Source: Vibrio splendidus (GTDB lineage Bacteria; Pseudomonadota; Gammaproteobacteria; Enterobacterales; Vibrionaceae). From it: DNA of 64,000 nt. Of the stretch, positions 8,806 to 16,868 are shown one piece after another. The notes beneath the pieces are model-generated. The model saw nothing but the letters and a program-made list of their open reading frames with translations. It ran no database searches and was not told the origin of the DNA. The DNA lies in the NCBI RefSeq assembly GCF_003345295.1, contig NZ_CP031056.1, positions 1,674,001 through 1,738,000 of the forward strand, written 5' to 3'. Position numbers and translations under genes: made by a program. The first letter of the stretch is position 1. Every line of letters begins with the position of its first letter.

Positions 8806-9978
8806 ATGAGAAAAACGGCTCTCGCTTTACTTATCTTTTCAAATCTAGCCAATGCTAGTGGCACACTCATGCAAGAAGCGACTTATGCAAATGCAGGTGC
8901 CGCTGGCGCTGGCGACGGCGTTTATACCGAGACCGCTACTGCTGCGTATACGAACCCTGCAACCATGTCCCACATGGGTCAAAGCAAAACGACAGTTAAT
9001 GCCATGGTTCTAGATCTGCATATGGATTACACCGATACGCCAGACCAAAACAATGGTAACTTTGGCAAAGCCCAAGGAGATGCAAGTGCACATACCGTTA
9101 TGCCATCTATCGGTATTTTCCATGTCACTCAATTAAACGAAGATGTCCACTTAGGCCTGATGTTTGGCTCTATTGGTGGCACAGCTGTTGAGTATGGGAC
9201 AGACTGGGAAGGAGCTATTGGTTTAGACGAGGCCTTGGTGACTGCAGTTCAATTCAACCCTGCGTTGAGCTTTAAAGTGACAGATAAAGTGTCTATCGGC
9301 ATCGGTGCTCAGCTTAACTACGGTATCCTAGAAGCAAAAACCTCTACGTTAGAAACGGATCTAGACGGCGACTTTGCATGGGGCTTTAACGCCGGTGCAA
9401 TGTACCAAGAAGACGATTGGGCAGTAGGTTTAAGTTACCGATCGAAACTAGAACACGAATTTGATGTGGATGTTACTTCAAATGTTGATAGATTAAACAC
9501 TTTAAGTACTGATCTAATATTCCCGACTATCGTCGACCTAAGTGGTAGCTACAACCTCAATCCACAATTAGCTCTTTTGGGCTCAGTACAGTGGCACAAA
9601 TGGAGTGACTACCCAGAAACACCACTTTATGCCAACGGCAGTGATAGTGCGCCAGTAGCAGTAGACCGCGACTGGGACGACGTTTGGAAGTTCGCCATCG
9701 GTACCGATTATCAACTGAACGCCAAATGGGCTCTAAAAGCAGGCTTCTCTTACGAGACATCGCCACAAGATGACCCAACCAAGCAATGGGTTGACTTACC
9801 TGTTGGCGAACAATACCGCTATTCTGTGGGCGCTAGCACGCACTGGAATGATGTTCGTATCGACATGTTCTATGAATTTGCTGACCTAGGTACTGTTGAC
9901 ATTGAAAGAACCAACGTTGATGTAACGGGTTCATTCGACGGCCACATTCACTTCATTGGTGCTAACGTCACTTTCTAA
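8806..9978 (+). CDS. Outer-membrane transport protein, FadL/OmpP1 family
   Basis: A 390-residue outer-membrane beta-barrel that would admit long-chain fatty acids or other hydrophobic compounds. The start is taken at ATG 8806, preceded by CAGGAAA and followed by a signal peptide (MRKTALALLIFSNLANASG); the frame runs on upstream, but that part has no signal-like character. After cleavage the protein has the FadL plug-like segment (EATYANAGAAGAGDG, then TAAYTNPATMS), alternating amphipathic strands, and a C-terminal phenylalanine (FIGANVTF) as required for Bam-dependent insertion. Length is slightly shorter than E. coli FadL (about 420-446). A strong terminator follows. Confidence 0.9.
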   Translation: MRKTALALLIFSNLANASGTLMQEATYANAGAAGAGDGVYTETATAAYTNPATMSHMGQSKTTVNAMVLDLHMDYTDTPDQNNGNFGKAQGDASAHTVMPSIGIFHVTQLNEDVHLGLMFGSIGGTAVEYGTDWEGAIGLDEALVTAVQFNPALSFKVTDKVSIGIGAQLNYGILEAKTSTLETDLDGDFAWGFNAGAMYQEDDWAVGLSYRSKLEHEFDVDVTSNVDRLNTLSTDLIFPTIVDLSGSYNLNPQLALLGSVQWHKWSDYPETPLYANGSDSAPVAVDRDWDDVWKFAIGTDYQLNAKWALKAGFSYETSPQDDPTKQWVDLPVGEQYRYSVGASTHWNDVRIDMFYEFADLGTVDIERTNVDVTGSFDGHIHFIGANVTF

Positions 9979-9997
9979 TGTTTATGACAGTAACTTC

Positions 9998-10027
9998 AAA
10001 CGCTGAACTCTCGAGTTCAGCGTTTTA
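9998..10027. terminator. Shared terminator between convergent outer-membrane genes
   Basis: AAACGCTGAACT / AGTTCAGCGTTT, a perfect 12-bp stem with a 4-base loop, followed by T on the plus strand. It sits between the FadL-like gene and the minus-strand gene ending at 10037. Confidence 0.8.
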
Positions 10028-10036
10028 CTCTCGGTG

Positions 10037-10798
10037 TTAGAAGCGGTAATCAATACCAATTGAGGCCGTCACTTCTTCGGAAGTTTCATCAATGCCGCGC
10101 TCATTTTGGATAGAAATTACATCGTATTTAAATTCAAACATGATGTTGAAGTCTTTGTCTTGAACCTTAGTTTTAATGCCTTGCAACCACATTAGATTAG
10201 CCACCTGCATTTCAGCACCACCGTATGATGAGCCAAGATTTATATTAAACACAGAGAAGTGGGTATCGTTCCAAGGGTGTAGCGCGTACATGTTAACTGA
10301 GCCTAAGTGAGCTTCTTCATTACCCTGTAGAGGCACGCCTAGTCCATTCAATGTTGAGTATGCATCACCGCCGTCGACATATGTATAGTTCAACGAAGGG
10401 AAGAACAAGGTGCCATCTTCACTACCTAGAGGCAGCATATAGCCTGTGGTGTACATGTTAGCGGCGTCTTTTAGTTGGTAAACGTCAACATAGACACCAC
10501 CAAAAGAATCAAAATGAGCGGCTCTCAATCGAGCATTCTCTGACTGAGTGTAATATTCAGCAAAACCAACGGTCTGGGATATATCACTCGTTAGCCCTGA
10601 AGCACCACCACCAGCAAGGAGCTTGAGCTCTCCTTCATCGTCTGAAAATACCGCCGCTCTCATGCTGCTGTTTCGAGGGTCCGCATCATGATACTCATGA
10701 CTGTTTTTTTCAGAATTTTGCTCTGCAAATACCGAAGTTGAAGCTAAAACTAATGCTGTGCTTATTAAAGAAAGAGAAGCTATTTTAATATTTTTCAT
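10037..10798 (-). CDS. Predicted outer-membrane or periplasmic protein, unrecognised
   Basis: A 253-residue exported protein. The start is placed at ATG 10798, which gives a clean signal peptide (MKNIKIASLSLISTALVLAS to about SVFA); the open frame seven codons further upstream adds nothing signal-like. The mature part has alternating polar/hydrophobic strands, many Gly and Tyr, and ends IGIDYRF with a terminal Phe, so a small beta-barrel of the outer membrane is likely. I do not recognise the family. It is divergent from a LysR regulator (10931-11887) across a 132-base AT-rich promoter region and may be that regulator's target. Confidence 0.75.
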   Translation of the reverse strand: MKNIKIASLSLISTALVLASTSVFAEQNSEKNSHEYHDADPRNSSMRAAVFSDDEGELKLLAGGGASGLTSDISQTVGFAEYYTQSENARLRAAHFDSFGGVYVDVYQLKDAANMYTTGYMLPLGSEDGTLFFPSLNYTYVDGGDAYSTLNGLGVPLQGNEEAHLGSVNMYALHPWNDTHFSVFNINLGSSYGGAEMQVANLMWLQGIKTKVQDKDFNIMFEFKYDVISIQNERGIDETSEEVTASIGIDYRF

Positions 10799-10930
10799 TG
10801 TATACACCAAAACTGACACTTAAGAAGATGGTGCCACTATATGTAGATGACTATTTCCACGCTACTTATACGAAAAATAAGCATCACTTATTCTATCGAT
10901 TAATAATTTTAAGCAGAGGCTAGGAATATT

Positions 10931-11887
10931 ATGTACAAAAAATATAATGAACAGGTGAACCTAAATTATCTACGCGTGTTTGATGCTATTTATATTCATA
11001 GAAGCACCAAGTTAGCTGCATCGGTATTGGGTATTAGCCAATCGGCGGTTAGCCAAACATTAGCGAAATTACGTGACTATACTGGTGACAAGTTATTTTA
11101 TTCAGCCAATGGTCAATTACAGTCAACCCATAGAGCAGATGCTATTGGTTCGGGCTTAAATGAGCAACTCGATGCGTTAGACAATCGGATCTTTTCAGAG
11201 CTTTTTGAAGATCCAAGTGAATTCGATGGTGAGCTCACTATCGCAGTATCAAGTGTATTCCTTGAAGCTATGGCTACAGAATTAACTAGCTCGGTTGTGT
11301 TTAACTCATTTCCAAAAGCAAAACTGAATGTTACCACCTGGACAGATCGAACACTCACCGACATACAAAATGGCGATGTCCATATTGGGTTGAATTTCGG
11401 CCCAATTGACACTCCGAAATCGATCCGTTCCGTTGAGCTAACTTCCAGTGAACCCATTGTTATCATGAGAAAAGGCCACCCATGGTCTCATGGTAATTTC
11501 AAATTGGAACACTTTAACCATTATCCTACAGGAGGGATTCTTGTTCCTGGACTGACTAACTTTAACGCGATACTTGAACGTCGACATCCTGAGATTTTTG
11601 ATTTCAAATACCGGTCTGCCAGTATGTCTGTTTTAACATGCCTCGCTGAGCACTCAGACATTCTAGCGATAACAGAGACGCTCTCAGCATCGATGTGTCC
11701 GAGCTCTATTGATTGCGTACAACCTGCATGGCTAACTGATTTAGCTCCTGAAAAAACGTATCATGCAATTTATTACCTAGAACGAAATCACAACCACCCT
11801 TTATATCGATTCTGTATCAATATTGTCCGTAACTCTCTTCAAGAGAAATTACATATATTAAAAACAAAAACCGAAATTAACATATAG
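10931..11887 (+). CDS. LysR-family transcriptional regulator
   Basis: A 318-residue regulator. Residues about 9-68 hold the LysR winged helix-turn-helix (LNYLRVFDAIYIHRSTKLAA, then SVLGISQSAVSQTLAKLRDY), and residues about 95-300 the periplasmic-binding-like effector domain. The linker and effector region resemble NodD/SyrM-like LysR proteins that start with an NLNYL-type motif. It is divergently arranged with the predicted outer-membrane gene, the usual geometry for a LysR protein and its target. No ligand can be inferred. Confidence 0.92.
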   Translation: MYKKYNEQVNLNYLRVFDAIYIHRSTKLAASVLGISQSAVSQTLAKLRDYTGDKLFYSANGQLQSTHRADAIGSGLNEQLDALDNRIFSELFEDPSEFDGELTIAVSSVFLEAMATELTSSVVFNSFPKAKLNVTTWTDRTLTDIQNGDVHIGLNFGPIDTPKSIRSVELTSSEPIVIMRKGHPWSHGNFKLEHFNHYPTGGILVPGLTNFNAILERRHPEIFDFKYRSASMSVLTCLAEHSDILAITETLSASMCPSSIDCVQPAWLTDLAPEKTYHAIYYLERNHNHPLYRFCINIVRNSLQEKLHILKTKTEINI

Positions 11888-12208
11888 CCATTACGTATAT
11901 TTACTGCTTACATGTGACTAAAAAAATGATAATGAAGTGGTGATTTTTAATATTTAAATAAATCATAGAAAATTATGACTCACTTTCTTAAACGCCACTT
12001 TATTTGCAGTATTTTTTCTGCACAGTGTTTATTTTAGTTCCATTAAGGTCGTAATTCTCGATATAAATAAAATTGGACACCCACCATTGGTGAGTAAATA
12101 CTCTATGAAACGTGTACTCGTCACCACCTGTACCTATATCCGGGCTACTGGTATAAAAATTACAAGATCAGAAGACAGTAAGTGCCTAGGATAATCAAGT
12201 CGAGTCAT
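11888..12208. other. Intergenic region without recognised gene
   Basis: A 321-base AT-rich gap between convergent regulators (LysR at the left, AraC at the right). It contains a weak hairpin CACC-ATT-GGTG near 12083 and no ORF with a ribosome-binding site; no clear terminator was found. Confidence 0.6.
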
Positions 12209-13216
12209 TCAAAGACCGTTTTTTAAGCGCTCAATATATTGCTTGGGCGTCAAACCTCGATGTTTCTTAAACATCCGATTAAAGCTCGCAACGTTGGTAT
12301 AACCTAACCTCGTCGCGACTTCTTCCACTGGCACTGAATACACCAAGAGCTCTACAGCCACGTTGCTTAACGCATAACCCATAATTGTTGAGAAATTAAC
12401 GCCAGCTTTATGCAATTTTCGCTGGAACTGCTGTTCAGATAAACCGAGTAGACTGGAAACTTTATGCAGCGTTGGCAGGCCAAAATGACGGCTGTAATTG
12501 ATCATCTCGTAGGTCACCTTGTGCTCGTCCTCTGCGTCGGGCATGTTGAGATAGTTATCCAAGTCATGAAAATTCATCGCCAGATTTGTTTTACTATTCG
12601 ATGGTGATTGATTGATGGATAACCTCGACTCACTAGGGATCCAAACTTCAGTGCGCGGCTGCCCCCACTGAATCGTGCAACCGAAATACTCTTGGTAAAG
12701 ATCGACGTTATCTCGGTGGCCCGCAATTGATACCGCAACGGGTTTAAAATCATCACCCAAATATCGACGTAAAATCTTCATAATGAAAATTGCGACTCTT
12801 ATCGAGTCATGCACTTTACCCGTTTCCGAGTACGCAGGGTTGTCGTAGCACCATTTAATCATTGTCCCTACCTGTGCACCATATAAGAAAGCACCCGACT
12901 GCAAACAATGAAGTCCGATGTTGACTCTACGGATCGTCGAAGCAAGATCATGCCCAGAAAAAAACCAATTAGTTAAAGGGCCTAACCTTTCAATATCAAC
13001 TCGATCAGCCAATTTCAAAATGATATCCGGATCATTGGTTTGTAATTCCAACAAGCCAAACCATTTGTCGACTTCACTAACTGGAATAAGGTTCATTGAA
13101 TTATTAAATACAGACTTCGGAATACCCAAACTGTCCGCATTAACCATAGGATTCGTCACGGCGTGCCGATAGATTCCCAAAATCCCTAACGCTCTTAAGA
13201 AGTTACAATTACTCAC
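12209..13216 (-). CDS. AraC-family transcriptional regulator with Arabinose_bd-like N-domain
   Basis: A 335-residue regulator. The start is taken as GTG at 13216, because AAAGGA lies 9 bases upstream; the open frame runs a further 12 codons to a TTG without a ribosome-binding site. Residues about 10-190 resemble the ligand-binding domain of OruR/ArgR-type AraC proteins (NPMVNADSLGIPKSVF is typical of its beginning). The last ~100 residues are the two-helix-turn-helix AraC domain (ATRLGYTNVASFNRMFKKHR, then GLTPKQYIERL). It is divergent from the second HlyD-like cassette with a 17-base palindrome between them, so that cassette is its likely target. Confidence 0.9.
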   Translation of the reverse strand: MSNCNFLRALGILGIYRHAVTNPMVNADSLGIPKSVFNNSMNLIPVSEVDKWFGLLELQTNDPDIILKLADRVDIERLGPLTNWFFSGHDLASTIRRVNIGLHCLQSGAFLYGAQVGTMIKWCYDNPAYSETGKVHDSIRVAIFIMKILRRYLGDDFKPVAVSIAGHRDNVDLYQEYFGCTIQWGQPRTEVWIPSESRLSINQSPSNSKTNLAMNFHDLDNYLNMPDAEDEHKVTYEMINYSRHFGLPTLHKVSSLLGLSEQQFQRKLHKAGVNFSTIMGYALSNVAVELLVYSVPVEEVATRLGYTNVASFNRMFKKHRGLTPKQYIERLKNGL

Positions 13217-13286
13217 TAATGGCAGTCCTTTATAAATCCAATGACAGATCAAATCATATAAATAGCATTATCGAAGTAATTAGTAA

Positions 13287-13303
13287 ATTTACAACTTGTA
13301 AAT
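13287..13303. promoter_or_regulatory. Palindrome between AraC-type regulator and second HlyD cassette
   Basis: ATTTACAACTTGTAAAT is a perfect palindrome with a central C, 46 bases before the cassette start and 70 bases from the regulator start. A likely operator; the binding protein is not known. Confidence 0.45.
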
Positions 13304-13349
13304 CCTACACCCATCACACTCGGTGCATCATTTAACTTAGGGTTTATCA

Positions 13350-13700
13350 ATGAGTTTAGTAAGTGTCCCATTTGTCGGAACCGGCGCCGATACCGCTCTA
13401 CACGTAATAGCAGGCGTTGTATTGATCGCAACTATCGCTGCTGCATGTTACGGATTCTGGCGTGTGCATGAATTACCAATCAATAAAGCTCACAGCAAAG
13501 AGCACCAACAACTCGGCTTAATCACCGCATTAACTTGGATTGGTTTTATCTGGCACTGGGTATGGGTACTCGCCGTCATCTTGGCCTTTGTTGATATGGA
13601 AAAAGCGATCATCAATCTGAGAGACACCTGGAAAGCGCCGACAAAGTCTGACGTTCAACCAGAACACAGTGATAAAAATGAGGAGAACCCAGCATGTTAG
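13350..13700 (+). CDS. Small inner-membrane protein, partner of HlyD-like protein (copy 2)
   Basis: A 116-residue paralogue of the protein at 6877-7200, sharing the start (MSLVSVPFVGTGADTALHVI against MSLITMPFVDTGFDIGLHVV) and the Trp-rich second membrane span. It is longer at the hydrophilic C-terminus (residues about 95-116, Lys/Glu/Asn rich). Its last 7 bases overlap the start of the next gene, so the two are translationally coupled more tightly than in copy 1. Probably under the divergent AraC regulator. Function unknown. Confidence 0.85.
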   Translation: MSLVSVPFVGTGADTALHVIAGVVLIATIAAACYGFWRVHELPINKAHSKEHQQLGLITALTWIGFIWHWVWVLAVILAFVDMEKAIINLRDTWKAPTKSDVQPEHSDKNEENPAC

Positions 13701-14917
13701 AAGGCTTAGCTATTTGGGCACTGTTCATTTACTTACTGAGATTGGTAGGTATGCCTTGGAACAAAGGCACCAAAGCGTTTGCTTACTTAGGTGGTACATC
13801 TTGGTTAATGTTCGTATGGGTTGGGTTAATCAACTTCACGCCGATGGATCTCTCGGGCGGTTCAGTTGTTCAATCTCCGCATATTCAATTACGTCCGGAC
13901 TCAACAGCGGTCACAGGAAAAACCACCAAGGTTCACATCAGCCCAAACCAAGATGTGGTTGAAGGGCAACTTCTTTACGAAATTGATGACACCAAATATG
14001 TGATTGCGAGAGACAAAGCAAGCGTTCAACTGGAGTCAACAAAAGTCGCTTTAGACACAGCTCGCCAAGAAGTCAGCATTGCTAAAATTAGCTACCAGTC
14101 GGCGCTAGAAGACATCAAAACATCTATTGCACAGATAGAGTCAGCAAAGACAGATCTAGTGCTGCAATCTAAGACCCTTGACCGGTACCAGAAACAAAAC
14201 AGCGTCGTAGAACATACGATTACAGAAACTGACATCGACCAACAAACAGCAAAGGTTGACCTAGCAACTCACAATGTCACCACGCTGGAGTCACAACTCA
14301 GTAAAAAAGAAGTCGATGCCGAGAATGCGAAATTAAATATCCACAAAGCTGAAACCAATGTGAGCAAGAAGCAAACTGAGGTTGATTCTTCTAAGGCAAC
14401 ACTGGCGCAAGCACAATGGGATCTAAACAGCACCAAAGTCACTGCACCGACTGACGGCTTTGTAACGAACTTTATCCTTCGTGAGGGTCAGCGCGTTTCG
14501 ATGATGCCTCGTATCCAGATGTATACCGAAGAGAAGTACGTATTGATGCGAGTCAATCACCAAGCGATTCGCAATGTTAAGGTGGGTCAGCCAGCAGAAT
14601 TTTCGACCGCGGTATACCCGGGGAAAATATTCTCTGCAACCGTAGAAGGCATTGTTGAAGCGACGGGTGAGGCACAAGCTAGCTTATTAGGTATTGATGA
14701 ACAGGTTCGCGTTACCACAGGCAGAAACCTCCAGAACAAACACCACTTTGTTCGCTTAAAAATTGACGAAGCGGAAGGTTACGATATTCCTGTCGGCTCC
14801 GTTGGACTAGCTTGGGTAAGCGGTGAGAAGCCAATTGGCTTTATGGGCTTCCTAGACGTAATACGCGGGATTATCATTCGAATGAAATCTCAGTTGTACT
14901 TCTTTTACTCAATCTAA
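13694..14917 (+). CDS. HlyD-family periplasmic adaptor-like protein (copy 2)
   Basis: A 407-residue paralogue of the protein at 7203-8426 with identical length and architecture: N-terminal membrane region, VVQSPHIQLRPDST half-motif, coiled coil about residues 100-235, a second half-motif (VTAPTDGFVTNF) and a beta domain ending in RGIIIRMKSQ. The central helices are the most diverged part, as expected if the two pairs handle different partners or substrates. No transporter gene adjoins it. A terminator follows at 14942. Confidence 0.9.
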   Translation: MLEGLAIWALFIYLLRLVGMPWNKGTKAFAYLGGTSWLMFVWVGLINFTPMDLSGGSVVQSPHIQLRPDSTAVTGKTTKVHISPNQDVVEGQLLYEIDDTKYVIARDKASVQLESTKVALDTARQEVSIAKISYQSALEDIKTSIAQIESAKTDLVLQSKTLDRYQKQNSVVEHTITETDIDQQTAKVDLATHNVTTLESQLSKKEVDAENAKLNIHKAETNVSKKQTEVDSSKATLAQAQWDLNSTKVTAPTDGFVTNFILREGQRVSMMPRIQMYTEEKYVLMRVNHQAIRNVKVGQPAEFSTAVYPGKIFSATVEGIVEATGEAQASLLGIDEQVRVTTGRNLQNKHHFVRLKIDEAEGYDIPVGSVGLAWVSGEKPIGFMGFLDVIRGIIIRMKSQLYFFYSI

Positions 14918-14941
14918 CTTAAGTAACAAGTAAATCAATAC

Positions 14942-14977
14942 AAAGCCAGTATGCACTTAAAGCATGCTGGCTTTTTT
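14942..14977 (+). terminator. Terminator of the second HlyD-like cassette
   Basis: AAAGCCAGTATGC / GCATGCTGGCTTT stem with one G-T wobble and a 7-base loop, ending in TTTTTT. Confidence 0.85.
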
Positions 14978-15064
14978 AGGGAAGAACAAAGACGAGCTAG
15001 TACTAACTGTCGGCATAAAATACAAAATAGTTCTTATTACATAGCTTAGACAACCCACCCGCAT

Positions 15065-15090
15065 TTGCATAATGCATTTCCATTTTGCAA
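15065..15090. promoter_or_regulatory. Tandem LuxO-type activator sites of qrr copy 1
   Basis: Two abutting 13-bp sites: TTGCATAATGCAT (15065-15077) and TTCCATTTTGCAA (15078-15090). Both match the LuxO consensus TTGCA-N3-TGCAA with one or two changes. They lie about 85 bases upstream of the sigma-54 promoter, a normal distance for an enhancer-binding activator. The second qrr gene has the same abutting arrangement. Confidence 0.75.
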
Positions 15091-15173
15091 ATTTATAATT
15101 TTAAAACGCGAAAAATCAGCTTAAATACGCACCAAATTGCTATAAAACACCCCTTTTACGTGGTTTTAAAAGT

Positions 15174-15189
15174 TGGCACACTAACTGCA
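15174..15189 (+). promoter_or_regulatory. Sigma-54 promoter of qrr copy 1
   Basis: TGGCACACTAACTGCA has the GG (15175-15176) and GC (15187-15188) dinucleotides separated by exactly 10 bases, the -24/-12 pattern. Twelve bases downstream lies T15200, the expected first base of the small RNA. Confidence 0.9.
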
Positions 15190-15199
15190 ATGGTTACAG

Positions 15200-15308
15200 T
15201 GACCCTTCTTAAGCCGAGGGTCACCTAGCCAACTGACGTTGTTAGTGAACCTTTGTTGTTCACGATATATATAGGCCAATTGCGAATATTGCGATTGGCC
15301 ATTTTTTT
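15200..15308 (+). ncRNA. qrr: Qrr quorum-regulatory small RNA, copy 1
   Basis: An RNA of about 109 bases that, when LuxO is phosphorylated at low cell density, pairs with target mRNAs (luxR/hapR, aphA and others in known vibrios) with Hfq. The first stem-loop is TGACCC...GGGTCA. The invariant pairing core follows (CTAGCCAACTGACGTTGTTA, 15225-15244), then GTGAAC...GTTCAC, and a terminator with GGCCAAT/ATTGGCC arms and seven T. Identification rests on the recognised Qrr core plus the sigma-54 promoter and LuxO sites upstream. The first 52 bases are identical to copy 2 at 22640-22748. Which numbered qrr this is cannot be decided here. Confidence 0.95.
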
Positions 15309-15414
15309 GCCTGTCATTTAAGAAACATCACTCGCTCAATATACAGACACCCATTCATAAATATAATAACTAACATTCATAGCCAACCATGAACAACAGA
15401 TACCCGATGCGTTA

Positions 15415-15430
15415 TAGAAAACGTTTTCTA
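15415..15430. promoter_or_regulatory. Candidate PurR operator upstream of codBA
   Basis: TAGAAAACGTTTTCTA is a perfect 16-bp palindrome with the central AAACGTTT core typical of LacI-family operators and close to the PurR box (ACGCAAACGTTTGCGT). In E. coli, codBA is a known PurR target, which supports the call. Confidence 0.5.
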
Positions 15431-15450
15431 TTTATTTTAATTAAAAAAAC

Positions 15451-15474
15451 ATAAAACATAACCTTATGTTTTAT
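15451..15474. promoter_or_regulatory. Second palindrome upstream of codBA
   Basis: ATAAAACATAA and TTATGTTTTAT form a perfect 11-bp inverted repeat around CC. Protein partner unknown; it could also form an RNA hairpin if transcribed. Confidence 0.4.
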
Positions 15475-15535
15475 ATTGCTTTTAGTTAAACAACTGATGC
15501 CATTCCGCCTTTATTGACAAAATTAGCATTGACTA

Positions 15536-15551
15536 CGTGATTTATATCACC
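15536..15551. promoter_or_regulatory. CRP-like site upstream of codBA
   Basis: CGTGATTTATATCACC fits TGTGA-N6-TCACA at 8 of 10 positions with the right spacing; it lies 70-85 bases before the codB start. Confidence 0.45.
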
Positions 15552-15620
15552 ATAATGCGCACGTTTGCCTGCGATACGGCGACCGTTAAATTTAATTTTG
15601 ATCATTTGCGGAGGTAAAAA

Positions 15621-16859
15621 ATGGCTGCTGATAATAACTACAGTCTTGGGCCGGTTCCTACATCGGCTAGGAAAGGAGTCGCTTCACTCACCATGGTAAT
15701 GCTTGGACTCACTTTCTTCTCTGCAAGTATGTGGACAGGTGGTTCACTCGGGACAGGTCTTTCATTCAACGATTTCTTCCTCGCCGTACTCATCGGTAAC
15801 CTAATTCTCGGTATTTACACTTCTTTTCTTGGCTACATCGGCTCATCTACTGGCCTCTCTACTCACCTCCTTGCTCGTTTCTCTTTCGGTACTAAAGGCT
15901 CATGGCTTCCTTCTGCTTTACTTGGTGGTACACAAGTCGGTTGGTTTGGTGTGGGCGTTGCCATGTTTGCCATTCCAGTTCAGAAAGCCACGGGCATTGA
16001 TACCAACACCTTGATTGTTGTATCAGGCTTGTTGATGACGGGTACGGTGTACTTCGGTATTAAAGCACTCATGGTGCTTTCAGCGATTGCGGTTCCTGCA
16101 ATTGCAATTCTGGGTGGTTACTCAGTACTGACTGCGGTAGACAGTGTTGGCGGGCTAGAACAGCTACAACTGATTGAGCCGGAAACACCAATGAACTTCT
16201 CAATGGCGTTAGCAATGGTTGTCGGTTCATTCGTGAGTGCAGGTACGTTAACTGCCGATTTCGTTCGCTTTGGTAAAAAGCCAGCGAGCGCAGTGTTAAT
16301 TACCATGGTCGCATTCTTCATCGGTAACTCACTGATGTTTATTTTTGGCGCGGCAGGTGCAGCAGCGACGGGTCTCTCTGACATTTCAGATGTGATGATT
16401 GCGCAAGGACTACTTCTTCCAGCGATCATCGTTCTTGGCTTGAATATCTGGACAACCAATGAAAACGCACTTTATGCGTCAGGTCTTGGTTTATCCAACA
16501 TCACTGGTCGCTCAAGTACTACAATGTCTATCATTAACGGTATCGTAGGTACGATTTTCGCGCTTTGGTTGTACAACAACTTCGTCGGCTGGTTAACCTT
16601 CCTTTCGCTGGCAATTCCACCCATTGGTGGCGTAATCATCGCCGACTTCTTTGCGAACCGTAAACGTTACAAAGATTTTGCAAAAGCAGAGTTCCAAACC
16701 GTTAACTGGGCTGGCATTATCGCGGTAGCAACAGGCGTAGCCGCTGGTCACTTCCTTCCTGGCATCGTTCCTTTGAATGCCGTGTTTGGTGGTGCAATCA
16801 GTTACCTCGTGCTTAACCCTCTATTGAATAAAAACGCTCTGAAATCTCAGGCCGCTTAA
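15621..16859 (+). CDS. codB: Cytosine permease
   Basis: A 412-residue, 12-segment inner-membrane transporter of the NCS1 family. The N-terminus (YSLGPVPTSARKGVASLTMV) and the segment NENALYASGLGLSNITGRSS are typical of CodB. It imports cytosine with sodium or protons for deamination by the product of the next gene, which starts 9 bases after its stop. GGAGGT lies 9 bases before the ATG, an excellent ribosome-binding site. The upstream region holds a PurR-like palindrome and a CRP-like site, consistent with control by purine supply and carbon state. The first qrr gene lies just upstream on the same strand but ends in its own terminator. Confidence 0.95.
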   Translation: MAADNNYSLGPVPTSARKGVASLTMVMLGLTFFSASMWTGGSLGTGLSFNDFFLAVLIGNLILGIYTSFLGYIGSSTGLSTHLLARFSFGTKGSWLPSALLGGTQVGWFGVGVAMFAIPVQKATGIDTNTLIVVSGLLMTGTVYFGIKALMVLSAIAVPAIAILGGYSVLTAVDSVGGLEQLQLIEPETPMNFSMALAMVVGSFVSAGTLTADFVRFGKKPASAVLITMVAFFIGNSLMFIFGAAGAAATGLSDISDVMIAQGLLLPAIIVLGLNIWTTNENALYASGLGLSNITGRSSTTMSIINGIVGTIFALWLYNNFVGWLTFLSLAIPPIGGVIIADFFANRKRYKDFAKAEFQTVNWAGIIAVATGVAAGHFLPGIVPLNAVFGGAISYLVLNPLLNKNALKSQAA

Positions 16860-16868
16860 GGACACACT

